Below, piece after piece: positions 27,562-37,980 of a stretch of DNA of 64,000 nt. The notes beneath the pieces are model-generated. The model saw only the letters and a list, made by a program, of their open reading frames with translations. It had not been told where the DNA came from and did no database searches. Origin of the DNA: Sphingobacteriaceae bacterium. GTDB lineage: Bacteria > Bacteroidota > Bacteroidia > B-17B0 > Aurantibacillaceae. Each line of letters starts with the position of its first letter. The first letter of the stretch is position 1. Made by a program: the position numbers and the translations under genes. The stretch lies in contig NVQB01000001.1 of assembly GCA_002319075.1 (NCBI GenBank), positions 248,001 to 312,000 of the forward strand, written 5' to 3'.

Positions 27562-29652
27562 TTATTTAACAACAGAAATCTTGATAGATTGAAGCGTTTT
27601 ATAACCCGTAGATAAAGTAGCTACATAAATACCTGTAGGTAAATTACTACCATCAAAATTGTATTCATAAGTACCGGCAGATTTTCTTTCGTTAACCGCT
27701 GTTGCCACTTGTTTACCAGCAAGATCATAAATAGTGATCACTACCGGAGAAGTTTCCATTACACGGTATTTAAAAGTAGTTGCACCTTTAAACGGGTTTG
27801 GATAATTTTGCATAAGGGCAACTTTGGGAGCACTCATACCAACACCATATTCAGCAAGACCAACAGTATTGTTTATTGCAGAAGGTCCACCGCATTTTCC
27901 ATAACCACTCCAAGGCGTTTGCACATAAGGGAATGAAGTTCTGAAAGTTGTATCGTTACGTTGAATACCTGTACTGTAGCTTAATACACCACCTAATTTC
28001 GCAGTCACAGGATTTGGTCCGCCAACTGTGTAATCATCATACCACAAACCGATTGCAGCTAAAACAACACCACTCACCGCTTGTAATTCAATACGGGTAA
28101 CATCATCCTCTAAACGTCTGCCATTTGGAAAACCGTCCATGTTAGGAATCCATTGTAAGTTTGCATTAGCATTGTAAGCAGGATCTGTTAATCCTAATAC
28201 TGCCGCTGCAAGAAGTCCTTCTGAGCTAAAAGCTGCAGAGTTACGTGCTGTAACCGGCACTGCCATATTTAAACGTAACATGTCACCAAAAATTGGCATA
28301 AAGTTATTGATGAAGGGTTTACCTGCTGCAAGTGGATTACCAGCTTTACCTGTAGCCAATTGGTACGGAGGTAAATTCGGAACTCCTGTGTGGAAAATCG
28401 GAAGAATATCCACTGAACGCGGTTTACCCGGACGCAATAAATAAGCACCGAAGTTAGCATTGTCAAGCGCGGTACCTGCTACTGCCGGACTACCAGCTAA
28501 ACCAGACAATCCTGCTTTTCCATTACGGAAGTCATAAGATTGCAATGATAAACTTTGAATACGCAAGGCACTTAATGCCGGAACAGCACCACCAAATTGT
28601 GAGTCATCCATATACAAAGCTAACTCAGGATTACAAAAATAATTTTCGTGGTAAGCAACTTCGTTGTACGGAGTACGTGAATTCCAAACATCTTTTGATC
28701 CGATTGGAATAACAGCTTCGTTAGTTAAAGGCATACCAATACGTGACACCTGTACCCAGTTTCCTGAATAAGACTCAGTACCGTTAGTACCTAAAGTTCT
28801 GGTTTCTTGTCTGCTTGCAGAAGCCCAAACACCAATGATAAAACGACCGTCTAAAATGTTAGTCGCAGAGCTAACTGCTAAACCATTTTTCTGCAGCGTT
28901 GCAATTGGAATTTGTAAAGCGATGCTGTGAATGTTTTTACAAGCAACACCATCCTCTGGTCTGTTGTTTCCTGTACCACCGGCACGGGTTTGTCCGAGAT
29001 CAAAAATACCACCCAGATCAACAAAGAAAGGATCATCACATGGACCAGCAAACACGCGTTCTCCACCACTACCCGATGCTGTACCAACAGCAGCAGCCAT
29101 CAGGGAAGCATAAGAAGGCGCGTTTAATCCAGCAGCACCGCTGATAGAACGCGGCCCAATGTTTGGAGGAGGAACAATACCGTTTTGTAAAATGGTAGTT
29201 GTAACCGGAATGTTTAACACATTCGTAATCTTTTCAACCTTGTAAGTGGTTTTAAGATTTTGTTTTCCCAAACGAATGTTGAAGAAGGTTGTAGTATCTT
29301 CATTTACTTTGTTAAACGTAAAACGGTAAGTAATATCGTCTCCGGCAGTACCGTTGTTTTCGATGTGAATTTCGTAACGGATGTTTTCTCCGAAAGAGGC
29401 ATAATTTGGTCCGCCTTGCGGTAATTGCAAAGGAACATAGTTAGCGATAATGGTTACCATGTTAGTATCATCAGGACTGCGGAATGCGTAAAGGTCCGTA
29501 TTATCTGCCAACGGATCATTTGCGATCAGCGGCGCTTCCCTGTGACTTGAAGCCTGCAGGGTAGATTTTTGCGAATCCAAAGTGAACACTGTAACTGCCG
29601 TAGCAATCACCAGAGTAGCACCAAGAATTTTAGCTATAGTTTTATTATTCAT
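27562..29652 (-). CDS. DUF4331 protein with T9SS type A sorting tail
   Basis: 696 residues. Signal peptide-like N-terminus, then the DUF4331 signature S-S-H-R-E-A-P-L-I near residues 36-44 and D-L-Y-A-F-R-S-P. The DUF4331 core runs to about 600. The C-terminal 90 residues are a T9SS type A sorting domain (YPNPF, YDLAGKQV, LPTGIYVATL). DUF4331 has no assigned activity. It is the second of two tandem paralogs; the other lacks this tail. They may be a secreted and a periplasmic form of one function. A terminator follows, then the TPR-HupE genes. Confidence 0.92.
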   Translation of the reverse strand: MNNKTIAKILGATLVIATAVTVFTLDSQKSTLQASSHREAPLIANDPLADNTDLYAFRSPDDTNMVTIIANYVPLQLPQGGPNYASFGENIRYEIHIENNGTAGDDITYRFTFNKVNEDTTTFFNIRLGKQNLKTTYKVEKITNVLNIPVTTTILQNGIVPPPNIGPRSISGAAGLNAPSYASLMAAAVGTASGSGGERVFAGPCDDPFFVDLGGIFDLGQTRAGGTGNNRPEDGVACKNIHSIALQIPIATLQKNGLAVSSATNILDGRFIIGVWASASRQETRTLGTNGTESYSGNWVQVSRIGMPLTNEAVIPIGSKDVWNSRTPYNEVAYHENYFCNPELALYMDDSQFGGAVPALSALRIQSLSLQSYDFRNGKAGLSGLAGSPAVAGTALDNANFGAYLLRPGKPRSVDILPIFHTGVPNLPPYQLATGKAGNPLAAGKPFINNFMPIFGDMLRLNMAVPVTARNSAAFSSEGLLAAAVLGLTDPAYNANANLQWIPNMDGFPNGRRLEDDVTRIELQAVSGVVLAAIGLWYDDYTVGGPNPVTAKLGGVLSYSTGIQRNDTTFRTSFPYVQTPWSGYGKCGGPSAINNTVGLAEYGVGMSAPKVALMQNYPNPFKGATTFKYRVMETSPVVITIYDLAGKQVATAVNERKSAGTYEYNFDGSNLPTGIYVATLSTGYKTLQSIKISVVK

Positions 29653-29692
29653 GAGATTATTTTTAAATATTATTTATTTGAGAACTCTTAAC

Positions 29693-31450
29693 TTATTGTC
29701 CACTGTGATTATCGTAACCACTCCATGGATTTTGAACATAAGGGAAAGTAGCTTTAAAAGTTGTATCGTTGTTTCTTACACCTGCGCTGTATCCCAAAAC
29801 ATTACCAAGATTTGGAGTAACAGGATTTGCAGCACCAACAGTGTAATCATCATACCATAAACCAATAGCAGCTAATACCACACCACTTACCGCTTTAAGT
29901 TCAATGGTTGTAACATCATCTTCTAATCTTCTTCCGTTCGGGAAACCGTCCATGTTAGGAATCCATTGCAGCGTGCTTGAGCCATTGTAAGTTGGATCCG
30001 TTAATCCTAAAACCGCAGCTTGTAACAATCCCATTTCACTGAATTGTCCTGAGTTACGAGGAGTAACAGGCACTGCCATGTTTAAGCGCAACATATCTCC
30101 AAAAGTTGGAAGGAAATTGTTGATGAATGGTTTACCTACAGCCAGCGGATTGCCACCTTTACCTGTAGCCAATTGGTACGGCGGTAAATTTGGAACACCT
30201 GTATGGAAGATTGGAAGGATATCTACTGAACGTGGTTTGTTAGCTCTCAATAAATAATTTCCGAAAAGAGCATTGTCTAAAGCAGTTCCTGCAACAGCTG
30301 CTGAACCTTTCAGAGCGAATAAACCGCCTTTACCATTACGGAAATCGTAAGCTTGTAAAGAGTTTGCCTGGATACGTAATGGCGTTAATGCCGGAACAGC
30401 AGAACCAAATTGCGATTGATCCATATATAATGCTAACTCCGGATTACAGAAGTAATTTTCCTGGTAAGCAATCTCATTATAAGGTGTACGTGAATTCCAA
30501 AGATCTTTTGACCCGATTGGAATAACTGCCTCATTGGTTAAAGGCATACCAATGCGGGATACCTGTACCCATGTACCTGCATCTGTAGGATTCGTTCCTG
30601 CAGTATTTAAGGTACGTGTTGTTTGTCTGCTTGCTGAAGCCCAAACCCCAATGATAAAGCGACCGTCTAAAATGTTAGTAGCAGAACTTACTGCCAAACC
30701 ATTTTGTTGCAGAGTGGCAATCGGAATTTGCAAAGCAATGGTGTGAACATTTTTATGTCCTACTCCATCTGCCGGTGCATTTGTTCCTGTGCCGCCAGCG
30801 CGGGTTTGACCTAAGTCAAAAATACCACCTAAATCAACGAAGAAAGGATCGTCAACAGGACCGCAGAAAACTTTTTCTCCTCCGCCACCGCTTGCATTTG
30901 TGATGGCATTAGACACCAAAGTGCTGTAGGAGGTGTTTAAACCTGCAGCTCCGTTAATGGAACGAGGTCCGATATTAGCCGGAGGCACTGAACCTGCTGC
31001 TACAATCGTAGTAAAGGCTCCACCGTTTACACTTTTTTCTGCTTTGTAAGTTGTTTTTAAATTTTCTTTGCCTAAACGGATATTGAAGAACGTTGTACTG
31101 TCTTCATTCACCTTAGAAAAAGTAAAGCGGTAAGTAATATCATCGCCGGTTGTACCATCGTTCTCGATATGAATTTCATAACGGATGTTTTCACCAAAGG
31201 ATGCGTAGTTAGGTCCGCCTTGTGGTAATTGCAAAGGTACATAGTTAGCAATGATGGTGACGTTGTTGGTATCGTCGGGACTACGGAAGGCATAAAGATC
31301 CGTATTGTCGGCCAGCGGATCGTTCGCGATCAGCGGAGCCTCCCTGTGGCTCGAGGCCTGAAGGGATTTCTGTGAGTCCCATGCATAGAAAGTGATTACC
31401 GAAGCAACCACACATCCTATACCGAGAATCGTTTTTGTAGATTTTTTCAT
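29693..31450 (-). CDS. DUF4331 protein without sorting tail
   Basis: 585 residues. It is highly similar in sequence to the downstream 27562 protein through the whole DUF4331 core (SHREAP motif, YAFRSPDDTN, FSNPELALYMD-type segments) but ends at WSGYDNHSGQ with no T9SS domain. The stop is 40 bp before the next start, so this is a genuine end, not a frameshift within the tail. The signal peptide (YAWDSQKSLQ region) suggests export across the inner membrane only. Probably transcribed together with its paralog. Confidence 0.92.
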   Translation of the reverse strand: MKKSTKTILGIGCVVASVITFYAWDSQKSLQASSHREAPLIANDPLADNTDLYAFRSPDDTNNVTIIANYVPLQLPQGGPNYASFGENIRYEIHIENDGTTGDDITYRFTFSKVNEDSTTFFNIRLGKENLKTTYKAEKSVNGGAFTTIVAAGSVPPANIGPRSINGAAGLNTSYSTLVSNAITNASGGGGEKVFCGPVDDPFFVDLGGIFDLGQTRAGGTGTNAPADGVGHKNVHTIALQIPIATLQQNGLAVSSATNILDGRFIIGVWASASRQTTRTLNTAGTNPTDAGTWVQVSRIGMPLTNEAVIPIGSKDLWNSRTPYNEIAYQENYFCNPELALYMDQSQFGSAVPALTPLRIQANSLQAYDFRNGKGGLFALKGSAAVAGTALDNALFGNYLLRANKPRSVDILPIFHTGVPNLPPYQLATGKGGNPLAVGKPFINNFLPTFGDMLRLNMAVPVTPRNSGQFSEMGLLQAAVLGLTDPTYNGSSTLQWIPNMDGFPNGRRLEDDVTTIELKAVSGVVLAAIGLWYDDYTVGAANPVTPNLGNVLGYSAGVRNNDTTFKATFPYVQNPWSGYDNHSGQ

Positions 31451-31543
31451 CGTGTTAAACAGGTTTTTATTATTCTTACCTATTTACGAGAGAAAATAAG
31501 ATCCAGATGTCAGATATCTAAAATGTATTTAAATTTTACCGAT

Positions 31544-32530
31544 TTACTGTAGAGAAAATTCCCACTTGTGGGTTTTGGCGAATTTCATACCAGCCTTTCC
31601 TATAACGTGATTTTCAGGAATGAAGCCCCAAACCCTTGAATCTATTGAGTTGTAACGATTGTCGCCCATCACGAAAAAATAATTGTTTTTCACTAAAAAA
31701 AACTTTGAAAATTTTTCATTTACAAAAACAGAATCGCCTTTAAATTGAAATTCAGCCTCTTCAAAACGTTCTAATGTTCGTTGGTATAAAACCAAATTCT
31801 CTTTAGATAATAAAATACTGTCTCCTTTTTTAGGAATGTAGAGCGGCCCAAAAAAATCGAGGTTCCATTTTAAAGCGGCGTAATTCGGAAAAACAGATGG
31901 ATGATAGTAGTCTTTTACTAAAGGTTGTTGAGTGATTGTTTTTATGTAAGGAAGTTTTTGAAGTGAGTCGGACTGCGAATCACTCATATAAAATGAATAT
32001 GTTTTTTGATCAGCGGTAAAACTGTTTTGAAAAATATTCAGCCTTTTCAATAAAAAAGAATCCAGGGGCTGGTCACTCACCACTGTATAATTTTTATAAA
32101 TTGTTGAAGGCTCATTTAGTTCTTTGTTGACGTAAACTTTTCCATTTACGATTTCAATGGTGTCGCCGGAAATAGCGACGCAACGTTTTATGTATTCTTC
32201 GCGAAGATCTACAGGTAAATCTTCTGTGAGATCAAAATTAAAAGCAACAATATCATTCCGTTTTATTTCGCTGTAACCCGGCACTCGCATATAAGGCAGC
32301 TGGATCCAATCTAAAAATTTCTTTTTGCCTCCCACACTTAAACTCAGAGGTGTCATTGGAATGCGAGCTCCATAAGCCAATTTATTTATAACTACATAAT
32401 CGCCTTCAAATAAAGTTCCATGCATGGAGGCGGACGGGATGCGGTAAACCTGGAATAAAAAAGTACGGACAATGAACCAAATTAAAAGAGCCAGGAATAA
32501 AAGTTTAATTATTTTGCGGATGAGAAACAT
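31544..32530 (-). CDS. lepB: Signal peptidase I (S26 family)
   Basis: 328 residues. TM segment at about 8-28, then catalytic S36 in P-S-A-S-M-H-G and the general-base lysine in the K-R-C-V-A-I-S-G-D segment near residue 120. The closing box MGDNRYNSIDSRVWGFIP is present near the C-terminus. It removes signal peptides of exported proteins. It is upstream of the DUF4331 pair, all on the minus strand, with 94 bp between. The insert between the boxes is larger than in E. coli LepB, as is usual in Bacteroidota. Confidence 0.93.
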   Translation of the reverse strand: MFLIRKIIKLLFLALLIWFIVRTFLFQVYRIPSASMHGTLFEGDYVVINKLAYGARIPMTPLSLSVGGKKKFLDWIQLPYMRVPGYSEIKRNDIVAFNFDLTEDLPVDLREEYIKRCVAISGDTIEIVNGKVYVNKELNEPSTIYKNYTVVSDQPLDSFLLKRLNIFQNSFTADQKTYSFYMSDSQSDSLQKLPYIKTITQQPLVKDYYHPSVFPNYAALKWNLDFFGPLYIPKKGDSILLSKENLVLYQRTLERFEEAEFQFKGDSVFVNEKFSKFFLVKNNYFFVMGDNRYNSIDSRVWGFIPENHVIGKAGMKFAKTHKWEFSLQ

Positions 32531-32763
32531 TTAAAGATTTCAAAGCTAAGCTTATTTGGAGAAAAATCAATTACTGTTATGGATACCCTGCGAAAATTAA
32601 ACACAACTTGTCCCGAACTTGTTTCGGGATAGAGACATAGGCTGGACCACTTTCGGCAGCTTAGATTGATCTTCTTTTGCGCTTACTTCAGAGAACATAG
32701 GAAGAAAGCTTTGCTTTCCTGTGTGCTGTTATGAATTGCCTTGCTGGTGATTACAAGTTAAAG

Positions 32764-35742
32764 CTAAGCCTTTTTAAATCTGATAGTAAATGCAGCCCCT
32801 TTACCTGGCCTACTATATACGTCAATGCTTCCGCCCATGGCTTCTATTTGAGACTTTACCAAAAAAAGTCCCATACCTTTGCCTTCTTTATGTAAATGAA
32901 AACGCTGGTAAAGCTGGAAAATTTTTCCTTTCTGAAATTCCGAATCGAATCCGCTACCGTTGTCTTCAAAATACAGTACAACCTGATGATCTTCATACTC
33001 AGTTTTGATAGTTATTTTGAGATCCCTGTCCTCTGCCCGGTATTTTAAAGCGTTGGTAAGCAGATTTGTAAACGTGCTCTCCAGGTAAGGTTTATAAAAA
33101 ACGACTTCTTTTGCCTCTTCAAAATTGTAAATAATTTCAGCTTTGCTCTCCTCTATTAAAGGCTGAAAAAGAGCAATGACCTTATTCCATGTTTCGCTAA
33201 ACTCAAGAGCTTCCAGACTTTTAGACGAGTCGCCCTTTACTGTAAGTATAGTGGAGAGATCACGAATGGTGCCATCAAAAAGAAGGGATGACGTTTTTAT
33301 GCCTGCGAGTATCTTATTCAAATCATTATCTTTTAAATCATAATGATCGAGCAAGCTCGTAAGGCCAAGCAAATTGGCAACCGGACCCCGTAAATTATGA
33401 GAAGTGATATATGCAAACTGGTTAAGATCTTTATTGTTTTTAATTAATTGCTTAATTAGTTCTTCCTTTTCTAAAGCCGTTTTTCTGGTCTCTGAAATAT
33501 CTCTTGAGAAACAAGCTGTTCCAATAACCTGCTCATTTCTCTGAATGGGGTAAAACGAAACTTCTGACCACGAACCATCCTTTCCGTTTTGCAGAACTTC
33601 AGAAAATGCTTCACCGGTAAATGCCCGCATATAGCTGCTTTTAACGTTCAGAAGAGATTCCGCTGCAAACTCTTCGTTCAATAAACTATCCCCTCTTTTG
33701 ATAGTTTTTTTCATTGTTTTTTCTATAAACACGTTAAAAGGTTTGTTCGACGTTATCAATCTAAATGACCTGTCGACACTCCACATAAGATCTTTAGTAT
33801 TATTGATCAAAGCATTGAGGTTATTTTTATCAAACTCTCTGTGTAATTCCATTTGTTTTTTTTCACTGATGTCTCTGAAATTTGTTACCATGGCTTCAAT
33901 CGCAGGTTCATGTAAAAAATTGGTCACGGTTCCTTCGCACCAAATCCATTCTGAATTTTTATGCAGAAGTCTTGATAAGAAAGTGTAAGAGGCTCCGGGC
34001 ATATCAATTACTTTATTTCTGCTTATCACAATGGAAGGCACGTCTTCGGGGTGAAAAAACAGAAATGCTTTTTTGCCCACAAATTCTTCACTGGAGTAGT
34101 CAAAAGTCTTAAGAACAGAAGGACTGCAATAGATGAGTTCACCTGTGGAATCGGTAAGCGTTTTCATATCGTTACTTTTTTCAATCAAAGCTCTGTAACG
34201 TCTGTCGTTTTTAGAAGCTGCGTCCTCCACTGCTTTATGTCTTTTAATCTTTTCAAAATTTTCAAGGGCAAAAGAAATGTCACCGGCTGCTTCTTTAAGC
34301 AAAGAAATTTCTTCCGTATCAAAAAAATCTTTTAAAGAGGCATGAATACCAATAACCCCTTTCACTTTTCCAAAGATGATAATGGGAAGAGAAATGCTCG
34401 AATTTATTCCGTGTTCAATAAATTTTTCCGTCCATTGCGCCAGTAGAGGATCATTTTGCATGTCGTTGTGATGACTGTATACGCCGGTTTTTAGAACTTT
34501 TACAGTGGGCACATGTTGGTAAGCCTGATCATTCACATCGAGCCCATTAATATTTAATAGTTGCGCGGCTCCTTTTTGATCTCCACGTAAACTTTTGATA
34601 CGCAGTTTTTCATGCTCATCCAATATACCAATGTAAGCCATTTTAAACTCTCCAATTTCTGTGGCAATGGAACATACTTTATCTAAAAGATGTTGTTCCG
34701 TCTCTGTATGCACAATACTTTGATTTATCGCGCTTAAAAAAGAATAGAGCCGGTTAACCTTAATAAGCTTCTGTTTAATTTTGTTCCTTTCTGTACGATC
34801 GATCGATAGTATAAAAATCCCTTCCGGAACAGGTTGAATACTCAATTCAAAATCTGCTTTTGAGCCATTCGGAAAAACAAATTCTGTTTCTATGTCCTGC
34901 GAAACTCTTTCAAGCATAGATTTTTGCAAAATTTTAAACAAGTCTGATTGCTCTATGCCTGGATATTTCTGCAAGAGTGTTTGCCCAATAAGTTCTTCAC
35001 GCTTATAGGTGCTGTAGTTTACCAAGGCATTATTCACATAGGTATATGTCCAGTTAAAGTCATGTATCTGTATACCCTCCTGCATGTGATCAAGTGTCGA
35101 CTGAAAATAAACGTCCTTTTGCCGCAGATCTTCTTCTCCTTTTTTTCTTTTCAGTTTCTCTACTCTAAATCTCCAAAAGACTGCAATTAAGATCGCGAGA
35201 TAAACCTCTATAAACAGAGTTAACAAACTCGCCACTTTATTGAATGACGATTCCATTTTACTTGTTTTATAAGCGCTGAGAAACTTTACTCTTTTTTTTC
35301 CAATTTTCAGCAAACTATCTATGCTTACTAATAGAGTTAAATGACTATCCGAATTTCCTTGGAGTATTGAATCGGTTACATTGCTTGAAATCATCCATGG
35401 CAATTCCGGCAGAACTTTTTTAGTAAGTTCAGTTATAATCTTTTTATTTACGGAATCGACCGAGGTATTTTTCAGAGAAGTTAAAATGGATTTAATCTTT
35501 AAACTGTCAGTAAAAAACAGATTACTTCCATTATAATTCTTCGTTTTTTTAAGAAGGTCAGGGTGAGAAACAGAAGCGTTGTTTAATTCTAAGGCTAATT
35601 CCTGAAAGAGAAAAATAACCTTAGTTAATAATTTGGTCTCTTTACAATACTGCCTCCAGGACTTATAACTGCTCGTTAACCCAATACCACAGGCAAGTAC
35701 CAACAAAAATGTTGCTAGGTATACGATTACATTTCTTTTCAT
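32764..35742 (-). CDS. Membrane PAS/GAF sensor histidine kinase
   Basis: 992 residues. TM1 at about 5-22, a periplasmic sensor of 150 residues, TM2 at about 170-190. Then PAS (about 205-320), GAF (about 335-480), PAS (510-630) and PAS (640-760). The dimerisation helix has H782 in ITSHNLRGPVANL, and the HATPase domain runs to the C-terminus (NLLTNALKY, DNGSGFD, GMGLFLVKSQIEA). No receiver domain is attached. It is divergent from the PAS protein gene at 36196 across a 450-bp gap. Confidence 0.94.
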   Translation of the reverse strand: MKRNVIVYLATFLLVLACGIGLTSSYKSWRQYCKETKLLTKVIFLFQELALELNNASVSHPDLLKKTKNYNGSNLFFTDSLKIKSILTSLKNTSVDSVNKKIITELTKKVLPELPWMISSNVTDSILQGNSDSHLTLLVSIDSLLKIGKKRVKFLSAYKTSKMESSFNKVASLLTLFIEVYLAILIAVFWRFRVEKLKRKKGEEDLRQKDVYFQSTLDHMQEGIQIHDFNWTYTYVNNALVNYSTYKREELIGQTLLQKYPGIEQSDLFKILQKSMLERVSQDIETEFVFPNGSKADFELSIQPVPEGIFILSIDRTERNKIKQKLIKVNRLYSFLSAINQSIVHTETEQHLLDKVCSIATEIGEFKMAYIGILDEHEKLRIKSLRGDQKGAAQLLNINGLDVNDQAYQHVPTVKVLKTGVYSHHNDMQNDPLLAQWTEKFIEHGINSSISLPIIIFGKVKGVIGIHASLKDFFDTEEISLLKEAAGDISFALENFEKIKRHKAVEDAASKNDRRYRALIEKSNDMKTLTDSTGELIYCSPSVLKTFDYSSEEFVGKKAFLFFHPEDVPSIVISRNKVIDMPGASYTFLSRLLHKNSEWIWCEGTVTNFLHEPAIEAMVTNFRDISEKKQMELHREFDKNNLNALINNTKDLMWSVDRSFRLITSNKPFNVFIEKTMKKTIKRGDSLLNEEFAAESLLNVKSSYMRAFTGEAFSEVLQNGKDGSWSEVSFYPIQRNEQVIGTACFSRDISETRKTALEKEELIKQLIKNNKDLNQFAYITSHNLRGPVANLLGLTSLLDHYDLKDNDLNKILAGIKTSSLLFDGTIRDLSTILTVKGDSSKSLEALEFSETWNKVIALFQPLIEESKAEIIYNFEEAKEVVFYKPYLESTFTNLLTNALKYRAEDRDLKITIKTEYEDHQVVLYFEDNGSGFDSEFQKGKIFQLYQRFHLHKEGKGMGLFLVKSQIEAMGGSIDVYSRPGKGAAFTIRFKKA

Positions 35743-36195
35743 TTCCTGGTTATTTTTAAAATTATTAAAAGCATGTTTTTTTAAAACGCCTTTCGGTACC
35801 CTCAGAGCTGCATTAAAGGATAAGTTTGTTTAACGTTTGTTAAACAAAATAAATTAGTTTATACTATTTCATCGCCTATGATTGGACTAAAGTTCTTGCC
35901 ATAAAAAAAAGGTAAAGATGAAGAGGATTCCTCCATGCTGAATTTAAGTCATTTTGTTCAGCAAAATCAAATTACACGATAATTAGTTACAACCTTCTTA
36001 TTTAAAAAACTAAGCTTGCAACACTGTTTTCGAAGCGACGTTTTGTCTCCAATTTCACGTCCAAGTCTAAAAAATCAGATACTAAAGTCAAAGCTCGCGT
36101 TTTTTGAGAGAGAAATTATGTCAATATTGATCAAAACCTTACATGCCACCATTCCTCTCAAAAAATAAAGTCTACTTTCGCAACAAGAAACCTGT
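35743..36195. other. 453-bp intergenic region, one inverted repeat
   Basis: No convincing gene or RNA. The only structure noted is ATTTTG-ttcag-CAAAAT at 35951-35967, a perfect 6-bp inverted repeat with a 5-base loop, possibly an operator between the two divergent kinase genes. Confidence 0.3.
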
Positions 36196-37590
36196 ATGGA
36201 GCATACTTGCCAGTTTACCAGTCTCATTAAAGCTTTACCTTCGGCAAACTTGCTGATAAGCGAACAAACTACAGGATCTTACGTGGTAGCGGTAAGTGCC
36301 GGCTTTTTAAAATTGACAGGTTCTGTTGAGACGGATATTGTAGGAAAAGAAGTATTTCAGGTTTTCGAAGGTGATCTCCAAAATCTTCGCGCAAGCTTAG
36401 TATTGGCCGAAAGCAACGAACCCGCTCAAAAATGCGCTCTCAGGTTTCAGTCACCAAGGTACGCCGAAAGTTTTGACCTGTTTGCCGAACATGCTATCAT
36501 TAAAGAGGGTTCAGGTAAGACTTATATCCTTCAAACACTCGAAAAAACAATAGACACTCCATATCCCCAGGATGTAATAAAGTTAACCCAAACTAAAACC
36601 AATCTGCGTAATTTGATCAACGGTACTGATGACCTTGTATGGTCGGTGGATAAAGATCTCAAAATTATCACAGCCAACCAGCCCTACTGCGAAATGATGA
36701 AACTAGCTACAGATCGTTTTTTTGGAGAAGGGGATGAAGTTATTATTGCAGGTTTTGGTGAAGAACGCACTTCCCGATGGAAAGGATATTATCAAAAAGC
36801 TCTAAGTGGCGTAAAGTTCACCGTTCGCGAAGAAATTTTAAATACTTCTGCAAACAAAATGCAATATGGCCTGATTTCTTTTAGTCCAATGTATGATGAC
36901 TCCGGCCAAATTTTTGGCGTGGCTTGTTTCAGTAAAGATATTACAAGAGACGTTGAACAAATCTCACAACTTAAAGAATCGGAAAAACGCTACAGTGATC
37001 TTTTTCATTTAAGTCCACAACCCATGTGGATTTACAGTTTAAAAACTTTACAATTTATAGACGTCAACGATTCGGCTGTCCGTCACTATGGTTATAGCAA
37101 AAGGGAGTTTTTTTCTATGACTATTCGCGATATAAGGCCAGTGGATGAATTAGAGCGTATGGAAAAAGCAGTAGAATCGCACCGTCGCAGCTATGATTAT
37201 TTTTCAAACGAAACATTTACCCACCTCAAAAAAAACGGGGAACATATTAAAGTTGAAATTCAAAGCAACACTATTTCCGTAAGAGGAATAACCTGCCGAA
37301 TTGTTTTGATAAATGACATCACCGAGCGAATTAACTATTTAAAGGCCCTTGAAAGCCAGAATAAAAAATTAAAAGAAATTGCCTGGACTCAGTCGCATAT
37401 TGTGCGCGCTCCACTTACGCGGATTATGGGGCTTATTGATGTAGTAGAAAATCAAAAAATTTCATCCGCAGAAGAAAGCATGATACGGACTAACCTCTTA
37501 AAGTCTGTGCACGAAATAGATACCATTATTAAAGATATTATATTAAAAGCAGAACACGTAGAATACGACATTAAGCACGATGGAAATTGA
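36196..37590 (+). CDS. PAS protein with orphan dimerisation helix (no ATPase domain)
   Basis: 464 residues, no TM segment. Three PAS-like domains at about 10-115, 130-255 and 265-385, the last with the clear PAS-PAC order (MWIYSLKTLQFIDVND). The C-terminus is a HisKA-like helix with H401 in TQSHIVRAPLTRIMG, but the protein ends about 60 residues later with no HATPase domain, so it cannot autophosphorylate. The 11-bp overlap with the next gene, a receiver protein, suggests the two act together. The type is recurrent in Bacteroidota. Confidence 0.88.
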   Translation: MEHTCQFTSLIKALPSANLLISEQTTGSYVVAVSAGFLKLTGSVETDIVGKEVFQVFEGDLQNLRASLVLAESNEPAQKCALRFQSPRYAESFDLFAEHAIIKEGSGKTYILQTLEKTIDTPYPQDVIKLTQTKTNLRNLINGTDDLVWSVDKDLKIITANQPYCEMMKLATDRFFGEGDEVIIAGFGEERTSRWKGYYQKALSGVKFTVREEILNTSANKMQYGLISFSPMYDDSGQIFGVACFSKDITRDVEQISQLKESEKRYSDLFHLSPQPMWIYSLKTLQFIDVNDSAVRHYGYSKREFFSMTIRDIRPVDELERMEKAVESHRRSYDYFSNETFTHLKKNGEHIKVEIQSNTISVRGITCRIVLINDITERINYLKALESQNKKLKEIAWTQSHIVRAPLTRIMGLIDVVENQKISSAEESMIRTNLLKSVHEIDTIIKDIILKAEHVEYDIKHDGN

Positions 37591-37975
37591 AACACTAATC
37601 ATTGACGACGATGATATTATAGTTTTCATTCATGAGAGAATTCTCATAGATTGTAAATTTAGCGTAGTTCCAAAATCCTTTCATAGCGCGAAACAAGCCT
37701 TAAACTACATGCAAACCCAACCTGCGAAACGGTACCTGATTTTCCTGGACATAAACATGCCGGAAATGAATGGCTGGGAATTTATGGAAGCCCTAACTGC
37801 AGGTGATTTAGACAAACAATTTGCGGTACTGCTTGTGAGCTCTTCAGTAAACGTTTCAGACCATGAAAAATCAAAAAACTATCCCTGTGTATTAAATTAC
37901 ATTGAAAAACCTTTGGATAAAGAGAAATTACAAACCATGAAGGAGAGCGAGGCATTTAAAAATTTTTGCGCGTGA
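37580..37975 (+). CDS. Single-domain response regulator coupled to the PAS protein
   Basis: 131-residue receiver. Acidic D9-D12, phosphoacceptor D57 in FLDINMP, Ser in LLVSSSV, and Lys in IEKPLDK. It overlaps the upstream PAS gene by 11 bp, indicating translational coupling and probably direct interaction. No output domain. Confidence 0.9.
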   Translation: MEIETLIIDDDDIIVFIHERILIDCKFSVVPKSFHSAKQALNYMQTQPAKRYLIFLDINMPEMNGWEFMEALTAGDLDKQFAVLLVSSSVNVSDHEKSKNYPCVLNYIEKPLDKEKLQTMKESEAFKNFCA

Positions 37976-37980
37976 AAGCC

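Noticed and set aside
28899-29144. Plus-strand ORFs within DUF4331 gene
   Set aside because: Three overlapping frames antisense to a clear gene.
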